Source: Bacteroidales bacterium (lineage in GTDB: Bacteria > Bacteroidota > Bacteroidia > Bacteroidales > Dysgonomonadaceae). From it: a stretch of 42,578 bases of DNA. The stretch spans positions 1 to 42,578 of the forward strand of contig JAAYGM010000240.1 of assembly GCA_012727735.1 (NCBI GenBank), given 5' to 3'. The notes below the pieces were generated by a model that saw only the letters and a program-made list of their open reading frames with translations, made no database searches and was not told the origin of the DNA. Position numbers and translations under genes: made by a program. Positions 34,459 through 42,573 of this stretch are shown here, piece by piece; positions within the stretch are counted from its first letter, which is position 1, and every line of letters starts with the position of its first letter.

Positions 34459-35247
34459 TTAATCCAACAACAACAGCTCCACTTTTCTGAAATCAATGGG
34501 ATGACCTTCACTCTGCAGTGATATGGTTCCCTTGCTCAACATCTTTTCGCCTTCATTCAGTTCAACAAGTCTGGCATAGGTTGCATCTCTTTCATCCAGT
34601 TGTGGCTGGTTATACTGAAGCACGGTATCACCGTTGATCACATGATAGATCACCTCATTCCCTCTCACCTCTACCTCGGCGGTGACCCACTCTTCTCCAA
34701 AGAAGAGCCCTGATGAGGAGTTGATACAATGGTCGAGTATCAGCTCGTTGTTCATCACGATGTTTGTACCCGGGGTGCAGACATTCATATTGGTACGCTC
34801 CACCCTGGCGTCACTGGCCAGAAGCTGTACCTCAATGGATGTGGGAAAATCCTGTTCTCTCTCCATGGACCCGGGTGTTTGTCCGTGAATCATGATCCCT
34901 GAGTTCTTGTAAGCCCATTCCGGTGCTCCCGGACATTGCTCATCCACAATACGGTACTCTACACGGAGCTTGTAGGATGAAAGCTCATCCTTGTAAAAAA
35001 GATGGCCAAAACGGTTCTCGAACGAATCGTAGGAATCGTAACGCACCTTGATCATCCCATCCTCAACACGAAAGGTGTTGCCATAATTGACTCCTGATTC
35101 ATAACCGGTGATCTTAGGTGTCCATCCGGTTAAATCTTCACCATTGAAGAGCTGTATCCACTCATCTTCAGCCGATTTCTGCTTATTGCAGGAAACCAGA
35201 ACAAACAGCATCGCTGTTATACCTGTTAGAAATAATCCTTTTTTCAT
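34459..35247 (-). CDS. DUF1080 (3-keto-disaccharide hydrolase-like) lipoprotein
   Basis: A lipoprotein of 262 residues (ITAMLFVLVSC) with one DUF1080 concanavalin-like beta-sandwich. Characterised relatives bind or hydrolyse 3-keto-glycosides in the periplasm. Marks are the opening WIQLFNGEDLTGWTPKITGY, the NSGIMIHGQ stretch, EVQLLASDA and the end KGTISLQSEGHPIDFRKVELL. Several conserved Trp and Asp residues line the expected cleft. Gene order gives no oxidoreductase partner (the usual Gfo/Idh-type 3-dehydrogenase is absent here), so its substrate is open. A -7 box lies 106 bases upstream. Confidence 0.85.
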   Translation of the reverse strand: MKKGLFLTGITAMLFVLVSCNKQKSAEDEWIQLFNGEDLTGWTPKITGYESGVNYGNTFRVEDGMIKVRYDSYDSFENRFGHLFYKDELSSYKLRVEYRIVDEQCPGAPEWAYKNSGIMIHGQTPGSMEREQDFPTSIEVQLLASDARVERTNMNVCTPGTNIVMNNELILDHCINSSSGLFFGEEWVTAEVEVRGNEVIYHVINGDTVLQYNQPQLDERDATYARLVELNEGEKMLSKGTISLQSEGHPIDFRKVELLLLD

Positions 35248-35352
35248 AAATCAATCTGTTTTATATTATCTATTCTATTGATATTCTTACTGGTGAAAAG
35301 ATTTGTTTACCTCTCAAATCGACCGGAATAATTATAATAACCCCAATCACCA

Positions 35353-35386
35353 CAAAGATAACTATTTATTTCAATTCCTTAACAAA
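35353..35386 (-). promoter_or_regulatory. Candidate promoter of the DUF1080 gene
   Basis: Minus-strand TTTG (35386-35383), a 22-base spacer and TATCTTTG (35360-35353). The leader would be about 100 bases. Confidence 0.5.
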
Positions 35387-35420
35387 CCAGAAAGATGCAG
35401 CGCTGATTCAAAGACACACA

Positions 35421-35451
35421 AAAAAATCCCGCTTCCTTGTGTAGCGGGATT
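35421..35451 (-). terminator. Terminator after the peroxiredoxin gene
   Basis: Minus-strand AATCCCGCT pairs with AGCGGGATT around a nine-base loop and runs into a T-run. It closes the operon that ends with the peroxiredoxin gene. Confidence 0.85.
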
Positions 35452-35473
35452 AGTTCAGATCATCAATGCCGTG

Positions 35474-36190
35474 TCAGCTTCTCAGCAGCGCATTGTCGAT
35501 GGTCTCTTTCGAAAGTTTTTTCGTGCAGAAGAACCAGTCGTAACAGTGCATCTCCTCTTTTTTCGTTTCCATACGCTCTTTGGCAACGCCACAAGAACCG
35601 GCAGTGGGTACAATCACCTCATCTCCGGGACGCCAATCGGCTGGAAGGGCCACGCCAAACTCATCGGCTGTCCGCAAACCGATCAGGATGCGTTTTAGCT
35701 CATCAAAGTTACGTCCCAGCGACAACGGGTAATAAATAATTGTGCGGATGATATTTTCCGGATCAACGAAAAAGACGGCACGTACAGCCTGTGTGGTGTT
35801 CTCGTTGGGCTGTATCATACCATACATCTTTGCAACTTCCATGGTGATATCCTCTATCAGCGGGAAGGTAACCTCCACATCTTTCATCCCTTTGTACTCG
35901 ATTTTTTCCTTGATGGTTCGCAACCAGGCAATGTGGCTGTACAATCCGTCAACAGAGAGGCCGACGAGCTCACAGTTGAGTGCCTCGAAATCTTTTTGCA
36001 TGGTGGCAAAAGTCATGAATTCGGAAGTACAAACGGGGGTAAAATCGGCAGGGTGACTGAAAAGAATTTTCCATTTACCTGCAAATCCTTCGGGGAAATT
36101 GATGATACCCTGTGTCGTTTTAGCCGTAAACGAAGGTGCTTTGTCGCCAATTCTTGGCATGGAGTGAATGTTCTCTTGATTAGTTTCCAT
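35474..36190 (-). CDS. Peroxiredoxin (Prx6/archaeal type)
   Basis: A thiol peroxidase of 238 residues that reduces H2O2 and organic peroxides. PRIGDKAPSFTA opens the AhpC fold, and SHPADFTPVCTSEF holds the peroxidatic Cys54 with the PxxxTxxC pattern. RAVFFVDPENIIRTIIYYP is the conserved dimer strand. The long C-terminal arm includes GSCGVAKERM and HCYDWFFCTKK, the Cys pattern of archaeal Prx6 enzymes that use a resolving Cys there. The start at 36190 gives ten extra residues before MPRIGDK (ATG at 36160), which is the alternative start. It lies 34 bases after the CoADR-rhodanese gene in the same direction. Confidence 0.92.
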   Translation of the reverse strand: METNQENIHSMPRIGDKAPSFTAKTTQGIINFPEGFAGKWKILFSHPADFTPVCTSEFMTFATMQKDFEALNCELVGLSVDGLYSHIAWLRTIKEKIEYKGMKDVEVTFPLIEDITMEVAKMYGMIQPNENTTQAVRAVFFVDPENIIRTIIYYPLSLGRNFDELKRILIGLRTADEFGVALPADWRPGDEVIVPTAGSCGVAKERMETKKEEMHCYDWFFCTKKLSKETIDNALLRS

Positions 36191-36224
36191 AGTTCAATAA
36201 TTTAAAGATGAATAATTCGTAAAG

Positions 36225-37919
36225 TTACTTTTCACGTGAGTAAGGCCATGCAGCGATGCCACCCTCCAATACTTTCACGTTGGTGAAGCCTTTTGCCTGC
36301 AGAATGAGTGCTGCTTCATATCCACGCAGCGATATTTTGCACCATGTGATGATTTCGATGTTTTTATCTTCCGGGAGTTCATTCAGACGATGGCGCAGCT
36401 GCCCCAGGGGAATAAGTCTTTCACCTAACCCCAGGCGCACCTCTTCAAATTCATTTGGATTGCGCACATCCAGTAATACCATAGGAGCATTATCTTTCAG
36501 CCTTTCTCTCAGCTCTTCGGCCGATATCCCCCTGTATAACCCCGTTAGTTTGTTTTGCATGATATGTGCCGTTGAAATGCTGTGGTCAATGGCCAGAGAA
36601 AATGGCGGAGCATAAGGCAGATCAGCATTAACCATCTCATCAACGGTAAACCGGCCTTTGATGGCCATAGCCCAGATTGCAACCTGCTTACTCACATCAC
36701 CCGGTCCGAGGACCTGTGCCCCCAGTATGCTGCCATTCTTCCTGTCAGCAATTAACTTTGTAATCAGTAGATTACCATTCATAAACCCCGGCTTATCCAG
36801 ACTCGCGTTGACCACTGTTTCGATGTCGGTAATACCAAGCCTGACGGCATTCTGTTCAGAGAGTCCGGTGGAACCCACACCATAGTCAAACACTTTGCAA
36901 ATACCGGTCTGTATGGTTCCCGGGAACTTAACAACATTACCTCTGATCACATTTTCTCCCACAACCCTGCCCTGCAGGTTTGCCAGATCACCAAAAGGAG
37001 CATGAACAGGTTTACCTGTAATCAGATTGGGGATTTCAACGCAATCGCCCACAGCATAGATATCGGCATCAGATGTCTGCATGTAACCATCCACTACAAT
37101 CCCTCCTGTATCACCTATGGCCAATCCGGCTTCCCTGGCTAGCTTCGTGTTGGGAGAGACGCCAATCGCCACAACTGCCAGATCACAAGGTATCTCAGTG
37201 CCATCCTGCAATTTCACGGCTTTCAGTTTACCTTTCTCACCCAGAAAGGAGGCAACTCCGTTCTTAAGGATGACATTCGCTTTGGTCTGCACGTATCGCT
37301 CAACCAGGCGGGCCATATGTTTATCAAGAAACGTGAGCAGTTGCGGCAACAACTCCACGAGTGTGATATCTATACCTGCCAGATGCAACGCCTCCACCGT
37401 TTCAATTCCAATCAATCCACCACCAATCACTACTGCCTTTTTTATCACACCTTCATCTTTGATCTTTCTCAAGTAGTCGGCATCAGCGATAGACTGCAGC
37501 GTTGTGATACCCTCCAGCTCCACACCCGGTACAGGTGGTTTTCTGGCGTTGGCACCTGTGGCAATCACCAGCTTATCATACGCTATGGTTCCTCTTTCAC
37601 CGGTAGTAAGTTCGGTAAACTCAATCTGCTTTTTTTCCCTGTCAATCCGGTTAACCGCTGTCAAGACGCGGGTAGTAATCTTCTTGGCGTTCCAAAAAAA
37701 CCTGGAGTCACGCACTACACCCGCAGGAGAACAGAGGAGCTGACTACGGTCATCAAAAAAGCCACCTACATAATAGGGGTAACCACACGAAGCCATTGAG
37801 AGATCGGATCCTTTCTGGAAAATTGTAATCTCTGCATTTTCATCCATGCGGCGTGCTTTCGATGCTGCTTTAGGACCGGCAGCTGAACCGCCGATTACAA
37901 TTATGCGTTTAGCTCCCAT
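36225..37919 (-). CDS. CoA-disulfide/persulfide reductase fused to rhodanese
   Basis: A flavoprotein of 564 residues. The N-terminal part is a class III pyridine nucleotide-disulfide oxidoreductase: IIVIGGSAAGPKAASKARR binds FAD, SMASCGYPYYVGG has the single redox Cys45 of CoA-disulfide reductases, KAVVIGGGLIGIETVEAL binds NAD(P)H, and IYAVGDCVEI is the second FAD motif. The C-terminal 100 residues are a rhodanese domain (MVLLDVRNPNEF) with Cys527 in the loop WCKISLRG. Fusions of this type (CoADR-RHD, NAD(P)H persulfide reductase) reduce CoA-persulfide or polysulfide and release sulfide. It stands between a NifX-like gene and a peroxiredoxin gene, which fits sulfur redox handling. Confidence 0.92.
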   Translation of the reverse strand: MGAKRIIVIGGSAAGPKAASKARRMDENAEITIFQKGSDLSMASCGYPYYVGGFFDDRSQLLCSPAGVVRDSRFFWNAKKITTRVLTAVNRIDREKKQIEFTELTTGERGTIAYDKLVIATGANARKPPVPGVELEGITTLQSIADADYLRKIKDEGVIKKAVVIGGGLIGIETVEALHLAGIDITLVELLPQLLTFLDKHMARLVERYVQTKANVILKNGVASFLGEKGKLKAVKLQDGTEIPCDLAVVAIGVSPNTKLAREAGLAIGDTGGIVVDGYMQTSDADIYAVGDCVEIPNLITGKPVHAPFGDLANLQGRVVGENVIRGNVVKFPGTIQTGICKVFDYGVGSTGLSEQNAVRLGITDIETVVNASLDKPGFMNGNLLITKLIADRKNGSILGAQVLGPGDVSKQVAIWAMAIKGRFTVDEMVNADLPYAPPFSLAIDHSISTAHIMQNKLTGLYRGISAEELRERLKDNAPMVLLDVRNPNEFEEVRLGLGERLIPLGQLRHRLNELPEDKNIEIITWCKISLRGYEAALILQAKGFTNVKVLEGGIAAWPYSREK

Positions 37920-37969
37920 ATATTCAATAATTTAATAATATACCCTTTATCGCTTCAGTCATCTTATTT

Positions 37970-38344
37970 TCAATGGCTGCATGTGTGATCCCCTCCGTGT
38001 GCATGCGATTGACAACTTGTTCCGCCATCCCTGAGGATACCTGCCAGATATTCGCCCACAAGCTCATCCACATCGCCTTCACAATTCCTGACAACCTGAA
38101 TGTTGCAGGATGAAAGCTTGCTGATCGCTCCTTCTCCGATACCACCTGCCAGCATAATCTCCACATCCATCTGAGACAAATCAAAAGCAATATTGGACAT
38201 ACATCCACAACCGGCGGGAGAGGGAAATGTTTGTTTTTCTGTCACTTCATTCTTTTCAGAAACGGTGTAGATTGTGTAGAATGCACAATGTCCGAAATGA
38301 GCATCAATTTGATTGTTCTCTTTTGTTGGTACTGCTATTTTCAT
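37970..38344 (-). CDS. NifX/orange-protein-like cofactor-binding protein with Cys/His tail
   Basis: A protein of 124 residues from the dinitrogenase iron-molybdenum cofactor family (COG1433), a ribonuclease-H-like fold that carries metal-sulfur clusters in NifX, NafY and the Desulfovibrio orange protein. MKIAVPTKENNQIDAHFGHC is the family opening, and EIMLAGGIGEGAISKL the conserved Gly-rich turn. Extra cysteines stand at 20, 46 and 48. The last 14 residues (CQSHAHGGDHTCSH) form a Cys/His tail likely to bind metal. No nitrogenase genes are present, so a nif role is unlikely. It lies 70 bases after the MBL gene and 50 bases before the CoADR-rhodanese gene. Confidence 0.88.
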   Translation of the reverse strand: MKIAVPTKENNQIDAHFGHCAFYTIYTVSEKNEVTEKQTFPSPAGCGCMSNIAFDLSQMDVEIMLAGGIGEGAISKLSSCNIQVVRNCEGDVDELVGEYLAGILRDGGTSCQSHAHGGDHTCSH

Positions 38345-38377
38345 ATGATTATATTATTATACATATCAATGTCACGG

Positions 38378-38399
38378 TGCAAGCATGCAAGGGTTGCAA
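38378..38399 (-). repeat. Three TTGCA direct repeats before the NifX-like gene
   Basis: Minus-strand TTGCA occurs three times with spacings of 9 and 8 bases (plus-strand TGCAA at 38378, 38386 and 38395), 34-55 bases upstream of the ATG in a 70-base gap. It could be an operator, or chance in a short gap. Confidence 0.4.
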
Positions 38400-38414
38400 T
38401 TCGGGTTATTTTTA

Positions 38415-39245
38415 TTATCTTACTGTAGTGTATCCGGTATAAAAACGGTTTAACTGATTTCCCATTTGTTTGCTGAGCAGCTCATAAACTTTTTCTCCCG
38501 TACAATGACCTGTGATGAAACTTGTGTCAGGATAATTTTTTTTAAGAACCATGGCAATGGAAGCTACTTCAGCCGGGGTCTCATACGCTCTCTCTTTATC
38601 ACTATCGAGCAGGTGAAAGCCACCCATCACTGTTCCAATTTTTTTGTCTGCGGAGGATGAGACTGATTCCAGAATATTCAAAAGCCCCTTATGTGCACAA
38701 CCCGTATAAACAAAGAGATCTTCAGAACCGTAACTGAAGATAAGCTCATGGTTAAAATCATCTGACTCAATTCCGTTTCCGGCGTCCTTATATAAGGTCT
38801 GATTTGCTTTAGGTGATGAATACAGATTTGAACTGGCCGAAAGCAGGGTCATCTCATTACTGAAAGCTTTTTCTGAAGCTACATAGATAAAACGGTCAGC
38901 ATAGGGGGTGAAATCAAAATCAATGTTTATAGCGTGAAATCCGTTTCGTCCGGAAAAATAGATTTGTCCAAACAGATTCTTCGATAGTATCACAGTGGCA
39001 GTTTTGTTTAATTCCAGGAAAGCAGGCAACCCGCCTATGTGATCAGCATGTCCGTGAGAGATAAACAGGAAATCAACGGCTTTGATATCTATCCCCATTC
39101 GTTGAGCATTGCGTATAAACTTGTCTGACGCACCCACATCGAGCAGACATTTGAATTGTGCTGTCCTCAGATAGACAGACAAACCATGCTCCGTCTCAAG
39201 CATTCCGTCCCTTCCACGATTATCGGACAACACCACTATCTTCAT
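38415..39245 (-). CDS. Metallo-beta-lactamase-fold hydrolase (COG1237-like)
   Basis: A metallohydrolase of 276 residues with no signal peptide. FISHGHADHIGGL gives the metal ligands His64, His66, Asp68 and His69. YTGCAHKGLLNIL supplies the next His, and GGFHLL and ITGHCTGEKVYE the rest. This pattern is that of the COG1237 group, which includes the methanopterin-pathway beta-ribofuranosylaminobenzene phosphate synthase-like enzymes; that activity is not expected in this organism. Such genes recur beside COG1433 and DUF134 genes in anaerobes. Its ATG overlaps the DUF134 stop codon by 4 bases, so translation is coupled. Confidence 0.88.
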   Translation of the reverse strand: MKIVVLSDNRGRDGMLETEHGLSVYLRTAQFKCLLDVGASDKFIRNAQRMGIDIKAVDFLFISHGHADHIGGLPAFLELNKTATVILSKNLFGQIYFSGRNGFHAINIDFDFTPYADRFIYVASEKAFSNEMTLLSASSNLYSSPKANQTLYKDAGNGIESDDFNHELIFSYGSEDLFVYTGCAHKGLLNILESVSSSADKKIGTVMGGFHLLDSDKERAYETPAEVASIAMVLKKNYPDTSFITGHCTGEKVYELLSKQMGNQLNRFYTGYTTVR

Positions 39246-39658
39246 TTCTCATCCACATTTATTGGAATTAACTCGTCGTCGTTAAAAGTTTTGCAATCCT
39301 TACACCTGACATGATTCTCAATGCCACCTATTAACTTGTAGCAGCGGCGGCAGCGAAACCACTCCCTGTCGAACTGCACGTTACCACCCTCAATGTTGAT
39401 CATATTGCCCTCCACCAGAGCCTGAGCTATCGTCTTGCGTGCCTGCTCATAGATGCGCGTGAGAGTGGGCCGCGATACATTCATCCTTTCAGCAGCCTGC
39501 TCCTGATGCAATCCTTCATAGTCCAGCAACCTGATTGCTTCATATTCATCATATAGCAATGAGACTGAATGAAGCATCTTTGCCGGAATGCCAAAAGGTT
39601 TAAACCCCTTCATCAGGGGAGGATTTGATATTTTTCTGTTTTGTTTGGGGCGGGACAT
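39242..39658 (-). CDS. DUF134 DNA-binding protein with zinc ribbon
   Basis: A 138-residue member of DUF134 (COG1342), predicted regulators. The middle holds a sigma-70-region-4-like helix-turn-helix: LLYDEYEAIRLLDYEGLHQE, then QAAERMNVSRPTLTRIYEQA. The C-terminus has a four-Cys zinc site (Cys103, Cys106, Cys119, Cys122). The opening MSRPKQNRKI followed by PFGIPA is typical of the family. It is the first gene of the unit DUF134-MBL-NifX-like and a good candidate to regulate the cluster, possibly responding to metal or sulfur state; that is inference. A -7 box lies about 48 bases upstream. Confidence 0.9.
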   Translation of the reverse strand: MSRPKQNRKISNPPLMKGFKPFGIPAKMLHSVSLLYDEYEAIRLLDYEGLHQEQAAERMNVSRPTLTRIYEQARKTIAQALVEGNMINIEGGNVQFDREWFRCRRCYKLIGGIENHVRCKDCKTFNDDELIPINVDEK

Positions 39659-39705
39659 ATTTTTTTAATTCATAGTTTCAGGGCAGATCATGTACCCTTC
39701 AAACT

Positions 39706-39713
39706 CAAAGTTA
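39706..39713 (-). promoter_or_regulatory. -7 box of the DUF134-MBL-NifX unit
   Basis: Minus-strand TAACTTTG in the 204-base gap before DUF134. No -33 TTTG stands at the usual distance, as expected if an activator is needed, or simply a weak promoter. The rest of the gap (39714-39862) shows nothing that I can name. Confidence 0.4.
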
Positions 39714-39862
39714 TAAAAAATATTATAAACTTATGTTCATTACACAAAATTTATTTAAATAGTGAGTGAATAATTGAGTCATAGGGCAACCGGAGATTAT
39801 TTCTTTTGACAGATTGCTTTTATCACCTTGCGGTTCAATTTGTTTCTACCTCTATTCTTTGA

Positions 39863-40801
39863 TTAATTGCGAAATTTCCTGATGTAAAAATGTTTCGATT
39901 TGTATTCAACCTTTTCTATCTCTTTATGGTACAACAAAGTTTTCAAAACCGTCGGATCTGCCTGATCCTTTCTCAGCAGCTCCAGCATTGTATCCTCACG
40001 TATGGGATGCACAGCACAGATGTTGATGATATCTTCAAATGCATTACCTGTGAAACCTGTATGCGTCCCCTCAAAACCAAGAATCAATTCAGTATTTACC
40101 CCTTTTTCTGAGAAAATCTGATACGCTTCATTGATAATCATTTCATTGGGAGGTTGAACAAAATTCACGGCAGGAGGACGGGTTGGGATGGAAATGTAGG
40201 CAGTGGCAGGAGCAACCGATAAAACCAGTTCAGCCGTTTGGGATAGAATTTCCGGGGTTTCGTTAATCCCTTCCACCAGCATGGTTTCACTGGCCAGAAA
40301 ACCTTCAAACTCTTCCGAGAACGTAATCAAACCTCTCACATAGGCGTCAAAATCCATTCTGCCCGTGGGTCTGTTTAACTTTCTCCAGACAGCCTCACTA
40401 CCTGCATCTATTTTCACCGAGACCCAGTCGGCCAGCTGCAACTCATCTCTTACCCTCTGATCAGAGAGTAATGAAGCATTTGTGATCACAGCAATGGGAA
40501 TATTCAATCCTTTCAACCTCTCTATGGCGCCCCCCAGGTTGATATCCAGGGTTGGCTCTCCATTGGCTACAAAAGTGAGAAAATCGGGCTTATCATTACC
40601 TGCCAGCTTCTCTAAATGTTCACTCACCTCATCGAATATGACTGAAGGATCATAGAAAGGCTTACGATCGGAACAATGGTGCTTTGTCATACCAACCTGA
40701 CAGTAAATACAGGAATAAGAACATTTCTTTTCAGCGGGAATATTATTTATTCCGAGACTTTTGCCCAACCGTCGTGACGGAACGGAACCGAAACTAATCA
40801 T
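39863..40801 (-). CDS. Radical SAM protein (COG0731-like)
   Basis: A 312-residue radical SAM enzyme. Cys27, Cys31 and Cys34 (KKCSYSCIYCQVG) bind the [4Fe-4S] cluster that cleaves SAM. FVANGEPTLDINLGG is the GGE-like SAM-binding strand, and IPIAVITNASLLSD follows as in COG0731. The opening SFGSVPSRRLGKSLGINNIP is the usual start of this group in anaerobes. The last 60 residues look like a small winged-helix domain (TMLELLRKDQADPTVLKTLL). The substrate is unknown; tRNA wyosine synthesis is the activity of archaeal relatives but is not expected here. It follows the two MinD-type ATPase genes after 49 bases. Confidence 0.88.
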   Translation of the reverse strand: MISFGSVPSRRLGKSLGINNIPAEKKCSYSCIYCQVGMTKHHCSDRKPFYDPSVIFDEVSEHLEKLAGNDKPDFLTFVANGEPTLDINLGGAIERLKGLNIPIAVITNASLLSDQRVRDELQLADWVSVKIDAGSEAVWRKLNRPTGRMDFDAYVRGLITFSEEFEGFLASETMLVEGINETPEILSQTAELVLSVAPATAYISIPTRPPAVNFVQPPNEMIINEAYQIFSEKGVNTELILGFEGTHTGFTGNAFEDIINICAVHPIREDTMLELLRKDQADPTVLKTLLYHKEIEKVEYKSKHFYIRKFRN

Positions 40802-40850
40802 ATATCTGGAATTTATTTGTTATTGTTTACATCCAAAATGTGAATTCTAC

Positions 40851-41726
40851 TCACCTATCCGGGTACTTGCCTCTTATTGTATGAAAGCCGGCTTTGATAA
40901 TTGTCGCTATCTCACTCTCCGGTGCCCACTCAATAACAGTTTTGCAATTCACCATTGCATCCACCATTAACCTGTCGAAGGGAATTTTGCCAACAATTGG
41001 TATATCTCTGTTCCGGCAATAATGCTCAATCTCATCGGACAAAGACTCATTTACATCAAACTTATTGATGATGACAGAGGTGGTTAAATGAAAGCTTGAT
41101 GTGATCTCAAGCGCTCTTTTCATATCATGCAATGCCGAAACTGAGGGTTCAGTTACAATCAAAACATGGTCAACACCTGTGATGGTTGAGATTGCAGCAC
41201 AACCTATCCCGGGTGGACCATCGATAATAATGGTATCAAGCTGATGTTCACCCGCCATCGATTGGGCTTTACTGCGTACCATATTCACCAATTTCCCTGA
41301 ATTTTCTTCACCCGGTGATAATCGCCCGTACACCATCATCCCGTTACGAAACGAACCTGCGTACATCCTGCTCTTATCACTATCCACCATGCTGATAGCC
41401 CCGAAAGGACAGACTCTTGCACAGAGGCCACATCCGTCGCAGGCTGTTTCAGAGATAACAACCTTTCCATCTGAGAGATTGATTGCATCAAATCGACAAT
41501 AATCAATACAGTGACCGCATGATGTGCATCTATCATCATCAATCACCGCCTTCTGCCCCGATATAAAAACCTGCTCTTCATCGTGGCCAGGGTGAAACAA
41601 CAGATACAGATTGGCTGCATCTACATCACAGTCAGCCAGGACCACCTTTTCAGATAGTGTAGCGAATGCAGCACTTATACTGCTTTTGCCTGTTCCTCCT
41701 TTACCGCTGATAATGGCTATCTCCAT
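40851..41726 (-). CDS. MinD/Mrp-type ATPase with inserted 2[4Fe-4S] ferredoxin domain (second copy)
   Basis: A 291-residue P-loop ATPase of the COG1149 type. The deviant Walker A is ISGKGGTGKSS (P-loop residues 8-15). An inserted ferredoxin domain has Cys67, Cys70, Cys73, Cys77 and Cys96, Cys99, Cys102, Cys106. IIDGPPGIGCAAISTI is the switch II region, and VLIVTEPSVSALHDMKRAL the following helix. Relatives are subunits of the Desulfovibrio orange protein complex and resemble Mrp/Nbp35 Fe-S carriers. The first 26 bases overlap the end of the upstream copy, so the pair is translationally coupled and probably works as a heterodimer. Confidence 0.92.
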   Translation of the reverse strand: MEIAIISGKGGTGKSSISAAFATLSEKVVLADCDVDAANLYLLFHPGHDEEQVFISGQKAVIDDDRCTSCGHCIDYCRFDAINLSDGKVVISETACDGCGLCARVCPFGAISMVDSDKSRMYAGSFRNGMMVYGRLSPGEENSGKLVNMVRSKAQSMAGEHQLDTIIIDGPPGIGCAAISTITGVDHVLIVTEPSVSALHDMKRALEITSSFHLTTSVIINKFDVNESLSDEIEHYCRNRDIPIVGKIPFDRLMVDAMVNCKTVIEWAPESEIATIIKAGFHTIRGKYPDR

Positions 41727-42573
41727 AAAGTCCTGTTATTTGTTTGAATAATCTGATAAAGCGAGGCTGCCATTGGGGTTGATCTTCACAAAGCAATGCT
41801 CCTCTTGAATAAACAGCAGCGATGCTCCTCTTGAAAGGGATACGCATCAACAGTGGTATTTTCTCCTCTTCAAGATATCTGTCCACACCATCATCGCCCA
41901 GATTGGCACGGTTTATAATCACTCCATAAGGTTTTTCCATTGTTTTCAATGTCTCGACCGATTGTCTTAAATCGCTAAGGCCAAAAGGTGTTGGTTCAGT
42001 GACCAGTACTACGAGATCTGCATTGGCTACAGTCTGAATAAAGGGACAGGAGGTTCCGGGAGGTGAATCCATCAGAGCAACTCCGCCATTATCTGCTTCA
42101 TTGATGGCAGCCTTGATCACTGACACAGGGGAGTAGACACCCACTTTCATGCATGCCTCCACTAACCAGCTGTTGTCCGATATCATATACCGGTTAACGT
42201 CTCCAAGTATAACTTCTTTTTCGCTGATGGCATCAAACTCACAGGCAACAGAACAGGCCCCGCATCCATGACACAACTCCTCCATCACTTTAATCATTTT
42301 TGCTTCCCTCAAAAAGAAAATAGCATTGTAATTGCAATAGTCATGGCATTTACCACAGTAGGTGCATTTTTTCTCATCAATCACCGGGACACGTTGAGTA
42401 ACCTGATTCGTTTCCAAAAGCTTACCATCAAAGAATAACCGTGCATTAGGCTCCTCGGCATCACAATCAACCAATGTAATATTCTCGCCCTGCTGTTGCA
42501 GGGTATAAAAAAGATTTGTTGTGACAAAGGTTTTTCCTGTTCCACCTTTACCGCTGGCTATGGCAATTTTCAT
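41701..42573 (-). CDS. MinD/Mrp-type ATPase with inserted 2[4Fe-4S] ferredoxin domain (first copy)
   Basis: A 290-residue ATPase of the same COG1149 type as its neighbour and complete to within 5 bases of the window edge. Walker A is ASGKGGTGKTF (residues 8-15). The inserted ferredoxin domain has Cys70, Cys73, Cys76, Cys80 and Cys101, Cys104, Cys107, Cys111. LMDSPPGTSCPFIQTV is switch II, with LVVLVTEPTPFGLSDLRQ after it. The ferredoxin loop sequences differ from the second copy (CTYCGKCHDYC against CTSCGHCIDYC), so these are diverged paralogues, not a recent duplication. It may be the first gene of the operon or follow others beyond the edge. Confidence 0.92.
   Translation of the reverse strand: MKIAIASGKGGTGKTFVTTNLFYTLQQQGENITLVDCDAEEPNARLFFDGKLLETNQVTQRVPVIDEKKCTYCGKCHDYCNYNAIFFLREAKMIKVMEELCHGCGACSVACEFDAISEKEVILGDVNRYMISDNSWLVEACMKVGVYSPVSVIKAAINEADNGGVALMDSPPGTSCPFIQTVANADLVVLVTEPTPFGLSDLRQSVETLKTMEKPYGVIINRANLGDDGVDRYLEEEKIPLLMRIPFKRSIAAVYSRGALLCEDQPQWQPRFIRLFKQITGLYGDSHYQR

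Noticed and set aside
37924-38208. Overlapping 94-codon frame across the NifX-like gene
   Set aside because: The NifX-like frame has clear family motifs over the same bases; the alternative is a Trp/Leu-rich shadow.
37970-38344. Nitrogenase cofactor role (NifX) taken literally
   Set aside because: No nifHDK, nifB or nifEN is present; the neighbours fit the orange-protein-like cluster instead.
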